Shown here: positions 9,044 to 16,008 of the stretch, piece by piece | Numbering within the stretch: the first letter of the stretch is position 1 | Layout of the letters: every line of letters starts with the position of its first letter | Source of the DNA: Pseudomonadota bacterium | Lineage (GTDB): Bacteria; Pseudomonadota; Alphaproteobacteria; Acetobacterales; Acetobacteraceae | Direction of reading: 5' to 3' | Assembly: GCA_021808055.1 (NCBI GenBank) | Contig: JAKBCH010000021.1 | Location: forward strand, 1 to 30,366 | DNA length: 30,366 nt | Made by a program: the position numbers and the translations under genes | The notes under the pieces: generated by a model | Databases searched by the model: none | Told to the model about the DNA's origin: nothing | What the model saw: the letters and a program-made list of their open reading frames with translations, nothing else

Positions 9044-9511
9044 ATGGATAAAGCTAACGACCCGGCGTTCTACTCTTTGCTCGTATCCAGCTTCGCCCGC
9101 CTGCTTGGCAGGCCATTCATCAGCAACCATGACATGGGCAACCACGATACAGCATTCCAAGCTTCATGGCTGTATCATAAGGCCCCGTTCTGCGTGCTGG
9201 CGCACGATACCCAGCCAGACCCCATTTTCACTTACGCCAACCGCGCCGCGCAGACATGCTTTGGCTATGATTGGGCGGAATTCACCCGCCTGCCCTCCCG
9301 CCTTTCAGCCGAGGCACCCAACCGGGCGGAGCGGCAGCGCCTGCTGGATGAGGTAGCCCGCACCGGCTTTATCGAGAATTATCGTGGCCTGCGTATCGCC
9401 AAATCCGGCCAAATGTTCTGGATCGAGAATGCCATTGTCTGGCAACTGATCGACGAGGCCGGAACGTTGCACGGCCAGGCCGCCATGTTTCAGCACCAAT
9501 CAGAGACATAA
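9044..9511 (+). CDS. MEKHLA domain-containing protein
   Basis: The 155-residue protein is a single PAS-like MEKHLA domain. The signature features are FYSLLVSSFARLLGRPF near the N-terminus, WLYHKAPFCVLAHDTQPDPIFTYANRAAQTCFGYDWAEFTRLPSRLSAE in the middle, and FIENYRGLRIAKSGQMFWIENAIVWQL near the end. MEKHLA domains occur alone in bacteria and at the end of plant HD-ZIP III proteins; they are thought to sense small ligands or redox state. No effector domain is attached. It starts 7 bases after the nitronate monooxygenase stop and is probably co-transcribed. Its start lies in a small hairpin (ATGGCT/AGCCAT, 9028-9045), so translation may depend on coupling. Confidence 0.82.
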   Translation: MDKANDPAFYSLLVSSFARLLGRPFISNHDMGNHDTAFQASWLYHKAPFCVLAHDTQPDPIFTYANRAAQTCFGYDWAEFTRLPSRLSAEAPNRAERQRLLDEVARTGFIENYRGLRIAKSGQMFWIENAIVWQLIDEAGTLHGQAAMFQHQSET

Positions 9512-9635
9512 CAATGTCCACCAGCCCAGGCATCGGGCCTCATGCGCGCCCGCACTTGCACGTGATTTCCGGCTGCTATAAAGATGTATTAAATATACAG
9601 TTTATGGGCGGTTGCTCATGCCAGGGCGGATCAAG

Positions 9636-9860
9636 ATGATAGAACAGCTTAACATATTCGGCGGTTTTATATCCGCCTGGCTGGCTTCGGCTGTCGCCGC
9701 GGGAATACTAACCTTTCTCATCCATTTTCTGCTTCAACGCCTCCCCCTGGACCGCTTTTTGTGGCAGCCCACCCTGCTTGACCTCACACTCTTCCTGGTC
9801 ATCTGGTGGGGTGCGTCTATTCTCGCCGATCGTCTTTTACCCTCATTGATTGTACGTTGA
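9636..9860 (+). CDS. DUF1656 family membrane protein (AaeX-like efflux component)
   Basis: The protein has 74 residues if it starts at ATG 9636, or 80 from ATG 9618. It has two hydrophobic helices: about residues 8-28 and 42-65. The pattern EQLNIFGGFISAWL ... LLQRLPLDRFLWQPTLLDLTLFLVIWWG fits DUF1656, whose members sit in aaeX-aaeA-aaeB-type operons exporting aromatic acids or other amphiphiles. I favour 9636 because GGGCGG lies just upstream. The HlyD-type gene begins 2 bases after the stop, so the two are tightly coupled. The FUSC permease that normally accompanies this gene is not in the window. Confidence 0.78.
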   Translation: MIEQLNIFGGFISAWLASAVAAGILTFLIHFLLQRLPLDRFLWQPTLLDLTLFLVIWWGASILADRLLPSLIVR

Positions 9861-9862
9861 GC

Positions 9863-10759
9863 ATGAACCGTGAACATCTTAGCAAGGCATTTTCAACCTT
9901 TTTGCTGCTGATTATCGCGGCAATCGTCATCGCGGCCCTCTGGATACGCTATCAGGTTGAACCCGTGACCCGTGACGGCAAGGTTGCCGCGGATATTGTC
10001 CAGGTCACCCCGGATGTCGGCGGCTGGGTCACCAGCGTTGCCGTGCAGGACAATGAGGTCGTTAAAAAAGGCCAGCCTCTACTAACAATAGATCAGTCAC
10101 GCTACCAGCTTGCCCTCAGCGCTGCCCAGGCGGCGCTGAACGGCCAGCAGATCGCCCTGGCGCAGGCCATACGTGACGACCGCCGCAACCATGCCCTGTC
10201 GGCCCTGGTTGATGTCGAAACCATCGAAAAAGGCACGGAAAAGGTTGGTTTATTGCAGAGCGCCGTGGCCAGGGCGAAGGCCGCGCTGGACCTCGCAAAG
10301 TTGAATCTCGACCGCACAACCCTGCGCGCGCCGGTTGATGGTATTATTTCCAACATGACCCTGCAACCAGGCGATTACCTGAGTGCTGGCAAGGAGGCTT
10401 TCGCGCTGGTTGATACTGATACGTTGCGTATCGAAGGCTATTTCGTGGAAACCAAAATTCCCACCATCAATATTGGTGATAAGGCGGATATACGGCTGAT
10501 GGGTGTGGCCGGAATCATCCACGGACATGTGGAGAGCATTGCCGGCGGCATTGTAAACCGCGAGCGTGATGCAAGTGCGAACATGCTCGACAATATCCAG
10601 CCAGAATATACCTATGTGCGGCTGGCTCAGCGCATTCCAGTTCGTATCGCAATCGACCAGGTGCCCGCGGGCGTGCGGCTGATTGCTGGCCAGACGGCCT
10701 CGGTTGAAATTCTTCCCCGGCAGGGCGAAGCAACAGAAAAAAGGAGCTGGCCGTGGTAG
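9863..10759 (+). CDS. HlyD family periplasmic adaptor (AaeA/EmrA-like)
   Basis: The 298-residue membrane-fusion protein has one N-terminal membrane anchor (about residues 8-29, AFSTFLLLIIAAIVIAALW). After it comes the lipoyl half VAADIVQVTPDVGGWVTSVAVQDNEVVKKGQPLLTID and a coiled-coil hairpin (about residues 80-150). The second lipoyl half follows (LDRTTLRAPVDGIISNMTLQPGDYLSAGK), and then a beta-barrel domain. It would link an inner-membrane transporter to the NodT outer-membrane channel encoded next. The ATG at 9863 directly follows the DUF1656 stop. The gene's end overlaps the nodT start by 7 bases. Confidence 0.92.
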   Translation: MNREHLSKAFSTFLLLIIAAIVIAALWIRYQVEPVTRDGKVAADIVQVTPDVGGWVTSVAVQDNEVVKKGQPLLTIDQSRYQLALSAAQAALNGQQIALAQAIRDDRRNHALSALVDVETIEKGTEKVGLLQSAVARAKAALDLAKLNLDRTTLRAPVDGIISNMTLQPGDYLSAGKEAFALVDTDTLRIEGYFVETKIPTINIGDKADIRLMGVAGIIHGHVESIAGGIVNRERDASANMLDNIQPEYTYVRLAQRIPVRIAIDQVPAGVRLIAGQTASVEILPRQGEATEKRSWPW

Positions 10760-12225
10760 TCCGCCAAATGCGGTGCCTGGCTGCGCCCCTTGCCGTATTG
10801 CTTCTGGCTGGTTGCACGGTAGGGCCCAATTACAAACGTTCCAGCTCGGCGGTTATTAACAACCCCGTCGCACAAGCCGCGTTCCTTTCCGACAACAAGG
10901 CCACGCAGATTGCAAACCCGCCGGACAATTGGTGGCATTTATACAACGACCCAACGCTTGATGCCTTGGTGCAACGCGCCTTCGCCGCCAACACAAAACT
11001 GAGAGTGGCGCAGGCGAATCTTGAAAATGCCTACGCCTTGCTGGCGGCGGCCAAAGCCGGACGGGAAGCCAGCGTTACCACCAGCGACTCCACGGATTAT
11101 GGCCAGAGATCGGCGCAAGCTGTCTTGAGTAAAATCCCCGCAGCGCAACTGGAGCGCTATAATGTCGGCATCACCGTCAGCTACGACGCCGATTTGTTCG
11201 GCGGCATCCGGCGCGGCATCGAGGCGGCGAACGATGACAGTGATGCCGCCGCCGCCGCGCGCGACCTTGTAAAAGTCAGCGTCGCCGCCGAAACCACGCG
11301 CGCTTATGCCGATATCTGCGATAGCGGCAACGCACTTGCGGCATTGCGCCATGCTGTCGCGCTGCAAAACCAATCTCTGGCATTTGCGCGGCTGATGCAT
11401 GAAAATGGCCGCGCGACGAGTTTCGATGTCGTCGGCCAGGAAGCCCAGGTTGAGACTCTGCAATCCAGGATTCCCCTTTTGCAGGCGCAACAGATGAACG
11501 CCGCCTATCGCCTCACCACTTTGCTGGGCAAGCCGCCGGAAGCCTATGATCCCGCATGGCTCACATGCCAGCAGCCTCTGGTCTTAAACACCCCGCTTCC
11601 CGTGGGAGACGGCAAAAGCCTGCTGAATCGGCGGCCTGACGTGCGAGAGGCTGAGCGCCGCCTTGCCGCCGCCACCGCGCGCGTGGGCCAGGCTGAGGCC
11701 AAGCTTTACCCAGATTTCAAGCTGGGCGGTACCGTGGGGTCCACCGGTGCGGCCTTCGATGCATTCGCACCTGTGACCAATCTATTTAATCTTGGGCCAT
11801 CCGTCAGTTGGGATTTGAATCAGAGCGTCATCCGCGCGCATATCGCCCAGGCCAAAGCCCAGGTGCAAGCCCGCCAGGCTGCGTTCGATGGCACGGTGCT
11901 GGCTGCATTACAGGAAGCCCAAAGCGCGATTACCTCCTATGATTTTGAGCTCGACCAGATCGCCAGCCTGGTCGATGCCCGGAATTTTGCCGCGCAAGTG
12001 GCCTCCAACATCACCGAACTTTATCAGGGCGGCCGGGCAGATGCACTGGCGCAGCTTAGCGCCGAGCAGAAGGTTGCCCTGGCGGATATCGCGGTGGCCA
12101 ATGCGCAAACGGAAATCAGCCAAAGTCAGATTGCCCTGTTCTATGCGCTGGGCGGCGGCTGGAGGGCATCAGCGTCTGACAACACCATTTCCTCCGCACC
12201 GCTTTCCACCCCAACCGCACCGTAA
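10753..12225 (+). CDS. NodT family outer-membrane efflux lipoprotein
   Basis: The 490-residue TolC-like protein begins with a lipoprotein signal: LAVLLLAGC with lipid-attachment Cys at residue 21, followed by TVGPNYK, the family's hallmark. The rest shows the duplicated outer-membrane factor repeats with long helices, for example DNWWHLYNDPTLDALVQRAFAANTKLRVAQANLENA, and LLNRRPDVREAERRLAAATARVGQAEAKLYPDFKLGGTVG in the second half. It forms the outer-membrane duct of the tripartite pump with the upstream HlyD protein. The start is GTG at 10753, with AAGGAG at a good distance. It overlaps the hlyD-type stop. Confidence 0.94.
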   Translation: MVVRQMRCLAAPLAVLLLAGCTVGPNYKRSSSAVINNPVAQAAFLSDNKATQIANPPDNWWHLYNDPTLDALVQRAFAANTKLRVAQANLENAYALLAAAKAGREASVTTSDSTDYGQRSAQAVLSKIPAAQLERYNVGITVSYDADLFGGIRRGIEAANDDSDAAAAARDLVKVSVAAETTRAYADICDSGNALAALRHAVALQNQSLAFARLMHENGRATSFDVVGQEAQVETLQSRIPLLQAQQMNAAYRLTTLLGKPPEAYDPAWLTCQQPLVLNTPLPVGDGKSLLNRRPDVREAERRLAAATARVGQAEAKLYPDFKLGGTVGSTGAAFDAFAPVTNLFNLGPSVSWDLNQSVIRAHIAQAKAQVQARQAAFDGTVLAALQEAQSAITSYDFELDQIASLVDARNFAAQVASNITELYQGGRADALAQLSAEQKVALADIAVANAQTEISQSQIALFYALGGGWRASASDNTISSAPLSTPTAP

Positions 12226-12231
12226 AGCATA

Positions 12232-13305
12232 ATGGCAAATTTTCGCTTCAAGCTGTTTTCACCCATCCTGGCCGGCGCCACCTTGAACGATCGGCTGATC
12301 AACGGCCTGGGCGCGCTGATTTGCATTGGCCTGACCGGCTTGATCGGCGAAATGACCTTCGGGGGAAACCCGGCCCTGCCGCTCATCGTGGCACCTCTCG
12401 GGGCATCCTCGGTGCTGCTGTTCGCCGTGCCCTCCAGCCCTTTGGCGCAGCCTTGGTCCATCATTGGCGGCAACACGCTGTCGTGTTTTTGTGGCATTAT
12501 AGCCTACCGCCTGGTGCCGGATATCATGGTCGCTTCCGGAATCGCCGTCGGGCTTGCCATTATTGTCATGTCGTTAACTAAGTGCCTGCATCCGCCGGGT
12601 GGCGCTGCGGCACTGACCGCTGTTATTGGCGGGCCTGCCGTGGTAGCCCAGGGCTTCTCCTTCGCGCTGGTACCAATGGCGCTCAATTCCGTAACGCTGG
12701 TTATATTGGGCCTTATTTTTCATAAACTACTGAAGCACAACTACCCGCACGTGCCACCAAAAGTCGTAAGCCCCGTGGGCACGAAAGACCCAGCCCCCAT
12801 CCTGCGCGCCGGGTTTCATGTCGAGGATGTGGATGCAGCCCTGGCCGACCTCGGCGAGAGCTTTGACATCAACCGGAACGACTTAGACGACCTGTTGCAG
12901 CGCGTTGAGCGGCAGGCGCTGCTGCGCACCCATGGCGAGCTGACCTGCGCGGATATCATGTCGCGTGATGTGATTGCTGTGGGGCCGGATGATGACATCC
13001 AAGCGGCCCATGCCCTGCTTTTGGAGCATAATATCCGCATTCTGCCAGTTATCGGCGCTTCAGGGCATTTGCTTGGCACCATCGGGCTGCGGGAAATCGT
13101 GCAGAAGAGCGGAACGGTTGCCAAGGCGATGGTACCAGCCGCAACCGCCAGCCCGGACACACCGGCTTTCAGCCAGTTCGGGAAGCTGACCGATGGGCAG
13201 ACACATGCCATCATCATCCAGGATGCAACCGGGCGCGTTGTCGGCCTATTATCGCAAACAGATTTGCTGGCAGCCGCCGCCAGAGTGCTGCCCGCGGCTG
13301 GTTGA
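12232..13305 (+). CDS. HPP family membrane protein with C-terminal CBS pair
   Basis: The 357-residue protein starts 6 bases after the nodT stop. Residues about 1-170 contain four or more hydrophobic helices and the family-naming motif LHPPGGAAALTAVIGG, preceded by LPLIVAPLGASSVLLFAVPSSPLAQPW, both typical of HPP proteins. Residues about 235-350 form a CBS pair (LTCADIMSRDVIAVGPDDDIQAAHALLLEHNIRILPVI and the weaker DGQTHAIIIQDATGRVVGLLSQTDLL). Cyanobacterial and plastid HPP proteins include nitrite transporters. The CBS pair suggests control by adenine nucleotides. Tight linkage to the HlyD-NodT genes raises the possibility that it works with that efflux set, but this is inference. Confidence 0.88.
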   Translation: MANFRFKLFSPILAGATLNDRLINGLGALICIGLTGLIGEMTFGGNPALPLIVAPLGASSVLLFAVPSSPLAQPWSIIGGNTLSCFCGIIAYRLVPDIMVASGIAVGLAIIVMSLTKCLHPPGGAAALTAVIGGPAVVAQGFSFALVPMALNSVTLVILGLIFHKLLKHNYPHVPPKVVSPVGTKDPAPILRAGFHVEDVDAALADLGESFDINRNDLDDLLQRVERQALLRTHGELTCADIMSRDVIAVGPDDDIQAAHALLLEHNIRILPVIGASGHLLGTIGLREIVQKSGTVAKAMVPAATASPDTPAFSQFGKLTDGQTHAIIIQDATGRVVGLLSQTDLLAAAARVLPAAG

Positions 13306-13377
13306 CATTCACGACCTGCTTGACAGCCGCACGTAAACAGAGCCGGATGGCGGAAGAATTGGAAACAGTGAGCGTAC

Positions 13378-13953
13378 TTGCCGCTAAAATTCAATACCCT
13401 GGCCCGGCTGCGGGCCTACGCCGCGCATAACGACCCGGCAACGGCAATGGCCAACACCGTCGCTTTGTCTGTTGGCGCCAATATGCCGTTTTACCCGCTT
13501 TATATGCTGGCGTTTTTGGGCTGGCGGGTATTCCCTTTCTGCTTGCTCACCGCCCTGGCTACGCCTGCCTTTCTTATCGTGCCTTGGCTTTCCAGCTATT
13601 CCAGCCGAGGCGGACGGCTGGCTTTGCCGATAATCGGTACCGTTAATACGATGTGGTGCTTAAAGCTTCTGGGACCAGCCAGCGGCGTGGGGTTATTTTT
13701 ATTCCCCTGCATCCTGCTGGCCGCATTGTTGTTCAGGGCAGGCGAACGCTGGCTCTGCCTTGGCCTCGCCAGCCTTGCCTTAATGTTGTATTTTCTTTCC
13801 GGCCATATCCTCGGTGTGCCGATTATTCCGCTAAACGCTAATGAAGCTCGTGTAATAACCGTTTTGAACGCCGCGAGCGTTGCAACACTCACTTGGCTAT
13901 TGGCGCTGTTGTTCTCCTCTCTTCTGGAAAAAACGAGGCTGGGGCGGACTTAG
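13378..13953 (+). CDS. integral membrane protein of unknown function
   Basis: I do not recognise this 191-residue protein. It has about five or six hydrophobic segments from residue 34 on, such as YPLYMLAFLGWRVFPFCLLTALATPAFLIV and WLCLGLASLALMLYFLSG. Conserved-looking polar spots inside the membrane part include VNTMWCLKLLG and NANEARVITVLNAA. The likely start is a TTG at 13378; an in-frame stop lies just upstream and no other start precedes residue 23. No strong ribosome site is visible. Its TAG stop is made at the edge of the IS insertion (TA target plus the first IS base). Removing the IS would restore a TAA at the same codon, so the protein is not truncated. Confidence 0.65.
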   Translation: MPLKFNTLARLRAYAAHNDPATAMANTVALSVGANMPFYPLYMLAFLGWRVFPFCLLTALATPAFLIVPWLSSYSSRGGRLALPIIGTVNTMWCLKLLGPASGVGLFLFPCILLAALLFRAGERWLCLGLASLALMLYFLSGHILGVPIIPLNANEARVITVLNAASVATLTWLLALLFSSLLEKTRLGRT

Positions 13954-13969
13954 CAGGCTGCTGCAAAAC
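13953..13969 (+). repeat. left terminal inverted repeat of the IS
   Basis: GCAGGCTGCTGCAAAAC matches the complement of 15019-15035 at 16 of 17 positions. It starts immediately after the TA target dinucleotide. Confidence 0.85.
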
Positions 13970-14059
13970 ATCTCTGGGCGGATGTTTTTTCTGACTGTCC
14001 CGCCATGGTTTGGTAGGCCGCGGCGTGGCTGAGGCCCGAGGGTGCTCGGGCTTTGTGGC

Positions 14060-14972
14060 TCACGTGAGCTGTTGGGCGAGGAGCTTTGGCAGTCTGACGA
14101 GGTTGTAGGCGGCGGTGTAGAAGCTGAAGATGGCTGTGGTTCTGTCCAGACCTTTGACTTTGAACTTGGCCAATCCGGCGCTGGCCTTGGCCCAACCGAA
14201 GATTTCCTCGATGCGTTTTCGCCATCGTAAGCTGATTTCATAGCCGGGGTGGCGGGTTGTACGGCCATCGATGGCGGTTTTGCGCCGCTTGCCGGTTTTA
14301 CTAATGGTGCCATTGATGGCGATATGGGGTGTCACTTTGCGCGCCCGCAATTCACCGATGAAATCGGCAACATCATAGGCTTTATCGACACTCAGCGTGA
14401 TTCGCTGGCGTGAGGTGCGTCGGTCCAGCATGGTCAGCGTGGCGCCCCGTGGGCGGTGCCGGGGGCTCATCACCTTTGTCCTTGGGCACAAAGCTCTTCA
14501 TGCTGGCCCAGGCGTCAATCAGCGTGCCATCCACCGAGAAATGTTCCTACGACAGCAGCCGTTTGACCCGGGGCAACGCCAGCAGCCCTTGCAGGAAGGC
14601 CCGCGCCACATCGGCCTGCAACAGCCGGTCGCGGTTATGAGTGAAGCCCGTCGGATGACACACGGCCGCGTCTATCGAAAGCTCGACAAACCAGCGGAAC
14701 AGCAGGTTGTAGTTGATCTGCCCCATCAGCATCCGCTCCGAGCGCACAGAGTACAGCGCTTGCAAAAGCGTCGCCCGCAGCAGCATCTCAGGTGAAATCG
14801 ACGGCCGGCCTGTGTGTGCATAAAGCTTGGAAAAACCGCCTCTCAACCCCGCCAGAACCTCGTCCGCCAGCCCCCGGATCACCCGCAGAGGATGATCCGC
14901 CGGAACGCGCTCCTCAAGGACGCACAAAACTGAAAAGCTCGTCACCAGAACCAGAACAACCGCGCATCCCAC
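14060..14972 (-). pseudogene. IS5/IS1182-type transposase, disrupted
   Basis: Two minus-strand pieces of one transposase remain. The N-terminal piece (14972-14547) has the family pattern LEERVPADHPLRVIRGLADEV, GRPSISPEMLLRA, ALYSVRSERMLMGQINYNLLFRWFV and NRDRLLQADVARAFL. It stops at an in-frame TAG (14549-14547) inside the segment that normally reads LLSDEHFSVDG. The reading frame continues past it with EHFSVDGTLIDAWASMKSF and then jumps at about 14455-14465 into TLTMLDRR in another frame. The C-terminal piece (to 14060) has VDKAYDVADFI, RKTAIDGRTTRHPGYEIS, RKRIEEIFGWAK and YNLVRLPKLL, which includes the final catalytic Glu region. The central catalytic part between these two motifs is deleted. 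The protein cannot be active. Confidence 0.88.
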
Positions 14973-15018
14973 TCTCCTTTCGGGAGAATAGAATCAGTCA
15001 ACTCAAGATAGGACAAGA

Positions 15019-15035
15019 GTTTTGCAGCAGCCCGC
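15019..15035 (-). repeat. right terminal inverted repeat of the IS
   Basis: Read on the minus strand this is GCGGGCTGCTGCAAAAC, one mismatch from the left repeat. It ends just before TA at 15036-15037. Confidence 0.85.
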
Positions 15036-15445
15036 TAATTAACGCGATTCCATTGCGCGGATTTACAGATAAAGCCGAACAAAACGCACCCCCTGGTGCG
15101 CATATGTGCGCCTTCCAAATTCATGGTCATAGCGTAATGCATTTGGCGCCGTACATCATAGGCCGAGCCTTTTAAAATGTCCGGGCTGACGGCGGGAGCA
15201 AGTGTCATCTCCAGCTTGTCTCCTAGCTTCTCCGCCCCGTTTGGGTTGCGCACCCAAATGTTCAGCGCGCAATAATCCTGGCCGCATTTCGTAATATCAA
15301 TTTTCGTGCTGCCATCAGCACGCACCCATTCGCCGATCGGACTGGGCGGGGCCGCCAGCGCGCGCTCAGTAAACCCAAACATAGCGAGCAAGACGCAACT
15401 CCAAAAAACCAGCCCACCCCCTGTCCAAACCGCCTGCTCGCTCAT
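15035..15445 (-). CDS. DUF2147 domain secreted protein
   Basis: The 136-residue protein has an N-terminal signal peptide (hydrophobic GGLVFWSCVLLAMFGF, probable cleavage after RALA-A near residue 33). The mature domain shows the DUF2147 pattern: IGEWVRADGSTKIDITKCGQDYCALNIWV at the start and MTMNLEGAHMRTRGCVLFGFICKSAQWNRV at the end, with paired cysteines that could form disulphides in the periplasm. Function of the family is unknown. The ATG at 15445 has AAGG 7 bases upstream; a GTG directly before it (15448) is the alternative. Its TAG stop lies at the IS border. The ancestral stop, before insertion, would have been TAA at the same codon. Confidence 0.82.
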   Translation of the reverse strand: MSEQAVWTGGGLVFWSCVLLAMFGFTERALAAPPSPIGEWVRADGSTKIDITKCGQDYCALNIWVRNPNGAEKLGDKLEMTLAPAVSPDILKGSAYDVRRQMHYAMTMNLEGAHMRTRGCVLFGFICKSAQWNRVN

Positions 15446-15706
15446 CACCTCACCTTTGCAAAAAGCCTGTATGCAAGTTTGATACGTTTTTGGGGGTAAA
15501 ACGGATGTTGGAAGGGCAAAAAAATTGATATTTAGAACCGGTTGATTTTAGATCAAATTACAAGAGCCCCCCTCTAAAAAAATGAGACAGAGGGCGATTG
15601 ATGAAATTTAACGTCAGTGACGACACAGATTTAACCTGTTTACGAGCATGACAATCAACGATCATCTCTGGCTGGTTATATTTTTAGCAAACTCCTTTCC
15701 AATGCC
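15446..15706. other. intergenic region between the cyd operon tail and the DUF2147 gene
   Basis: This 261-base AT-rich stretch has no supported gene. It must hold the DUF2147 promoter and any cyd terminator. Seen directly: a near-FNR dyad TTGAT/ATCAA with a 5-base spacer (15542-15556), a short perfect dyad CGTCA-G-TGACG (15612-15622), and a weak CCCTCT/AGAGGG stem (15570-15594) with no T-run. None is convincing as a functional site. Confidence 0.4.
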
Positions 15707-15805
15707 TCATGGAAATTTCTTACGCATATAAAGATACGCAATTCCTGCCAGAGCGAGATACAAGAATGGAATAAAAATAATCAGCCCTTCCAAATCCCCA
15801 AGCAT
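15707..15805 (-). CDS. 32-residue single-helix membrane protein at the end of the cyd operon
   Basis: This short ORF directly follows the cydX stop, with the junction reading TAAATG. It has GGAGAGG a few bases upstream of its ATG, a better ribosome site than many genes here. The product begins MLGDLEGLIIFIPFLYLALAG and ends in IAYLYMRKKFP, so it has one transmembrane helix (about residues 7-26) and a basic cytoplasmic tail. Cytochrome bd enzymes carry small extra subunits: CydX, CydH/YnhF in E. coli bd-I, and CydS in Geobacillus. By size, topology and operon position this is a candidate third or fourth bd subunit. I cannot align it to a known one, so the function is inference. The existence of the gene is well supported by context. 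Confidence 0.65.
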   Translation of the reverse strand: MLGDLEGLIIFIPFLYLALAGIAYLYMRKKFP

Positions 15806-15997
15806 TTAAACCTCTCCATTCTTTTTAGCTTCTTGCGTATCAAACAGAACCGCCCCCGCCGCAGAGATTAGTACAATCATTATTGTGCCAACCAACCAGG
15901 CGAAATACCAGGGGCCATAATCACCTGCGACCACCGCAAGACTAATAGCCAGGACCAACACCACTGCCAGCCCCAAAAATTTGACAATCTGTCCCAT
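15806..15997 (-). CDS. cydX: CydX-like small subunit of cytochrome bd, with an extra N-terminal helix
   Basis: The 63-residue protein carries the CydX signature WYFAWLVGT at residues 30-38, followed by a hydrophobic helix (IMIVLISAAGAVLF) and a polar tail (DTQEAKKNGEV). CydX stabilises the haem groups of cytochrome bd oxidase. E. coli CydX is only 37 residues and starts right at the WYFAW motif. Here about 28 residues precede it and form a second hydrophobic segment (FLGLAVVLVLAISLAVVAG), which could be a second membrane helix or a signal-like segment. The ATG is supported by AAGGGG 8 bases upstream. It lies 11 bases after cydB. The alternative that translation begins at an internal GTG is possible but lacks a ribosome site. 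Confidence 0.82.
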   Translation of the reverse strand: MGQIVKFLGLAVVLVLAISLAVVAGDYGPWYFAWLVGTIMIVLISAAGAVLFDTQEAKKNGEV

Positions 15998-16008
15998 AAG
16001 GATGCCCC

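Larger units (their letters stand above)
13953..15035 (-). mobile_element. decayed IS element (IS5/IS1182-type) with terminal inverted repeats
   Basis: The element is bounded by 17-base terminal inverted repeats, GCAGGCTGCTGCAAAAC at 13953-13969 and its complement at 15019-15035, with one mismatch. A TA flanks each side (13951-13952 and 15036-15037), consistent with a 2-base target duplication. It contains a broken transposase on the minus strand and is about 1.08 kb, shorter than expected because of an internal deletion. It lies precisely between two convergent genes whose stop codons it shares. Confidence 0.85.

Noticed and set aside
13346..13429. Short ORF from ATG 13346 overlapping the start of the unrecognised membrane protein
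   Set aside because: It is in another frame, stops after 27 codons and has no ribosome site. It could only matter if there were a frameshift error, for which I see no evidence.
15542..15556. TTGAT/ATCAA dyad that looks like an FNR box upstream of DUF2147
   Set aside because: The spacer is 5 bases instead of 4, which puts the half-sites out of phase for an FNR/FixK dimer. It may be a decayed site, but I cannot support it.
15570..15594. CCCTCT/AGAGGG stem as a terminator for the cyd operon
   Set aside because: The stem is only 6 bases with a 13-base loop, there is no T-run after it on either strand, and it is over 100 bases past the last ORF.
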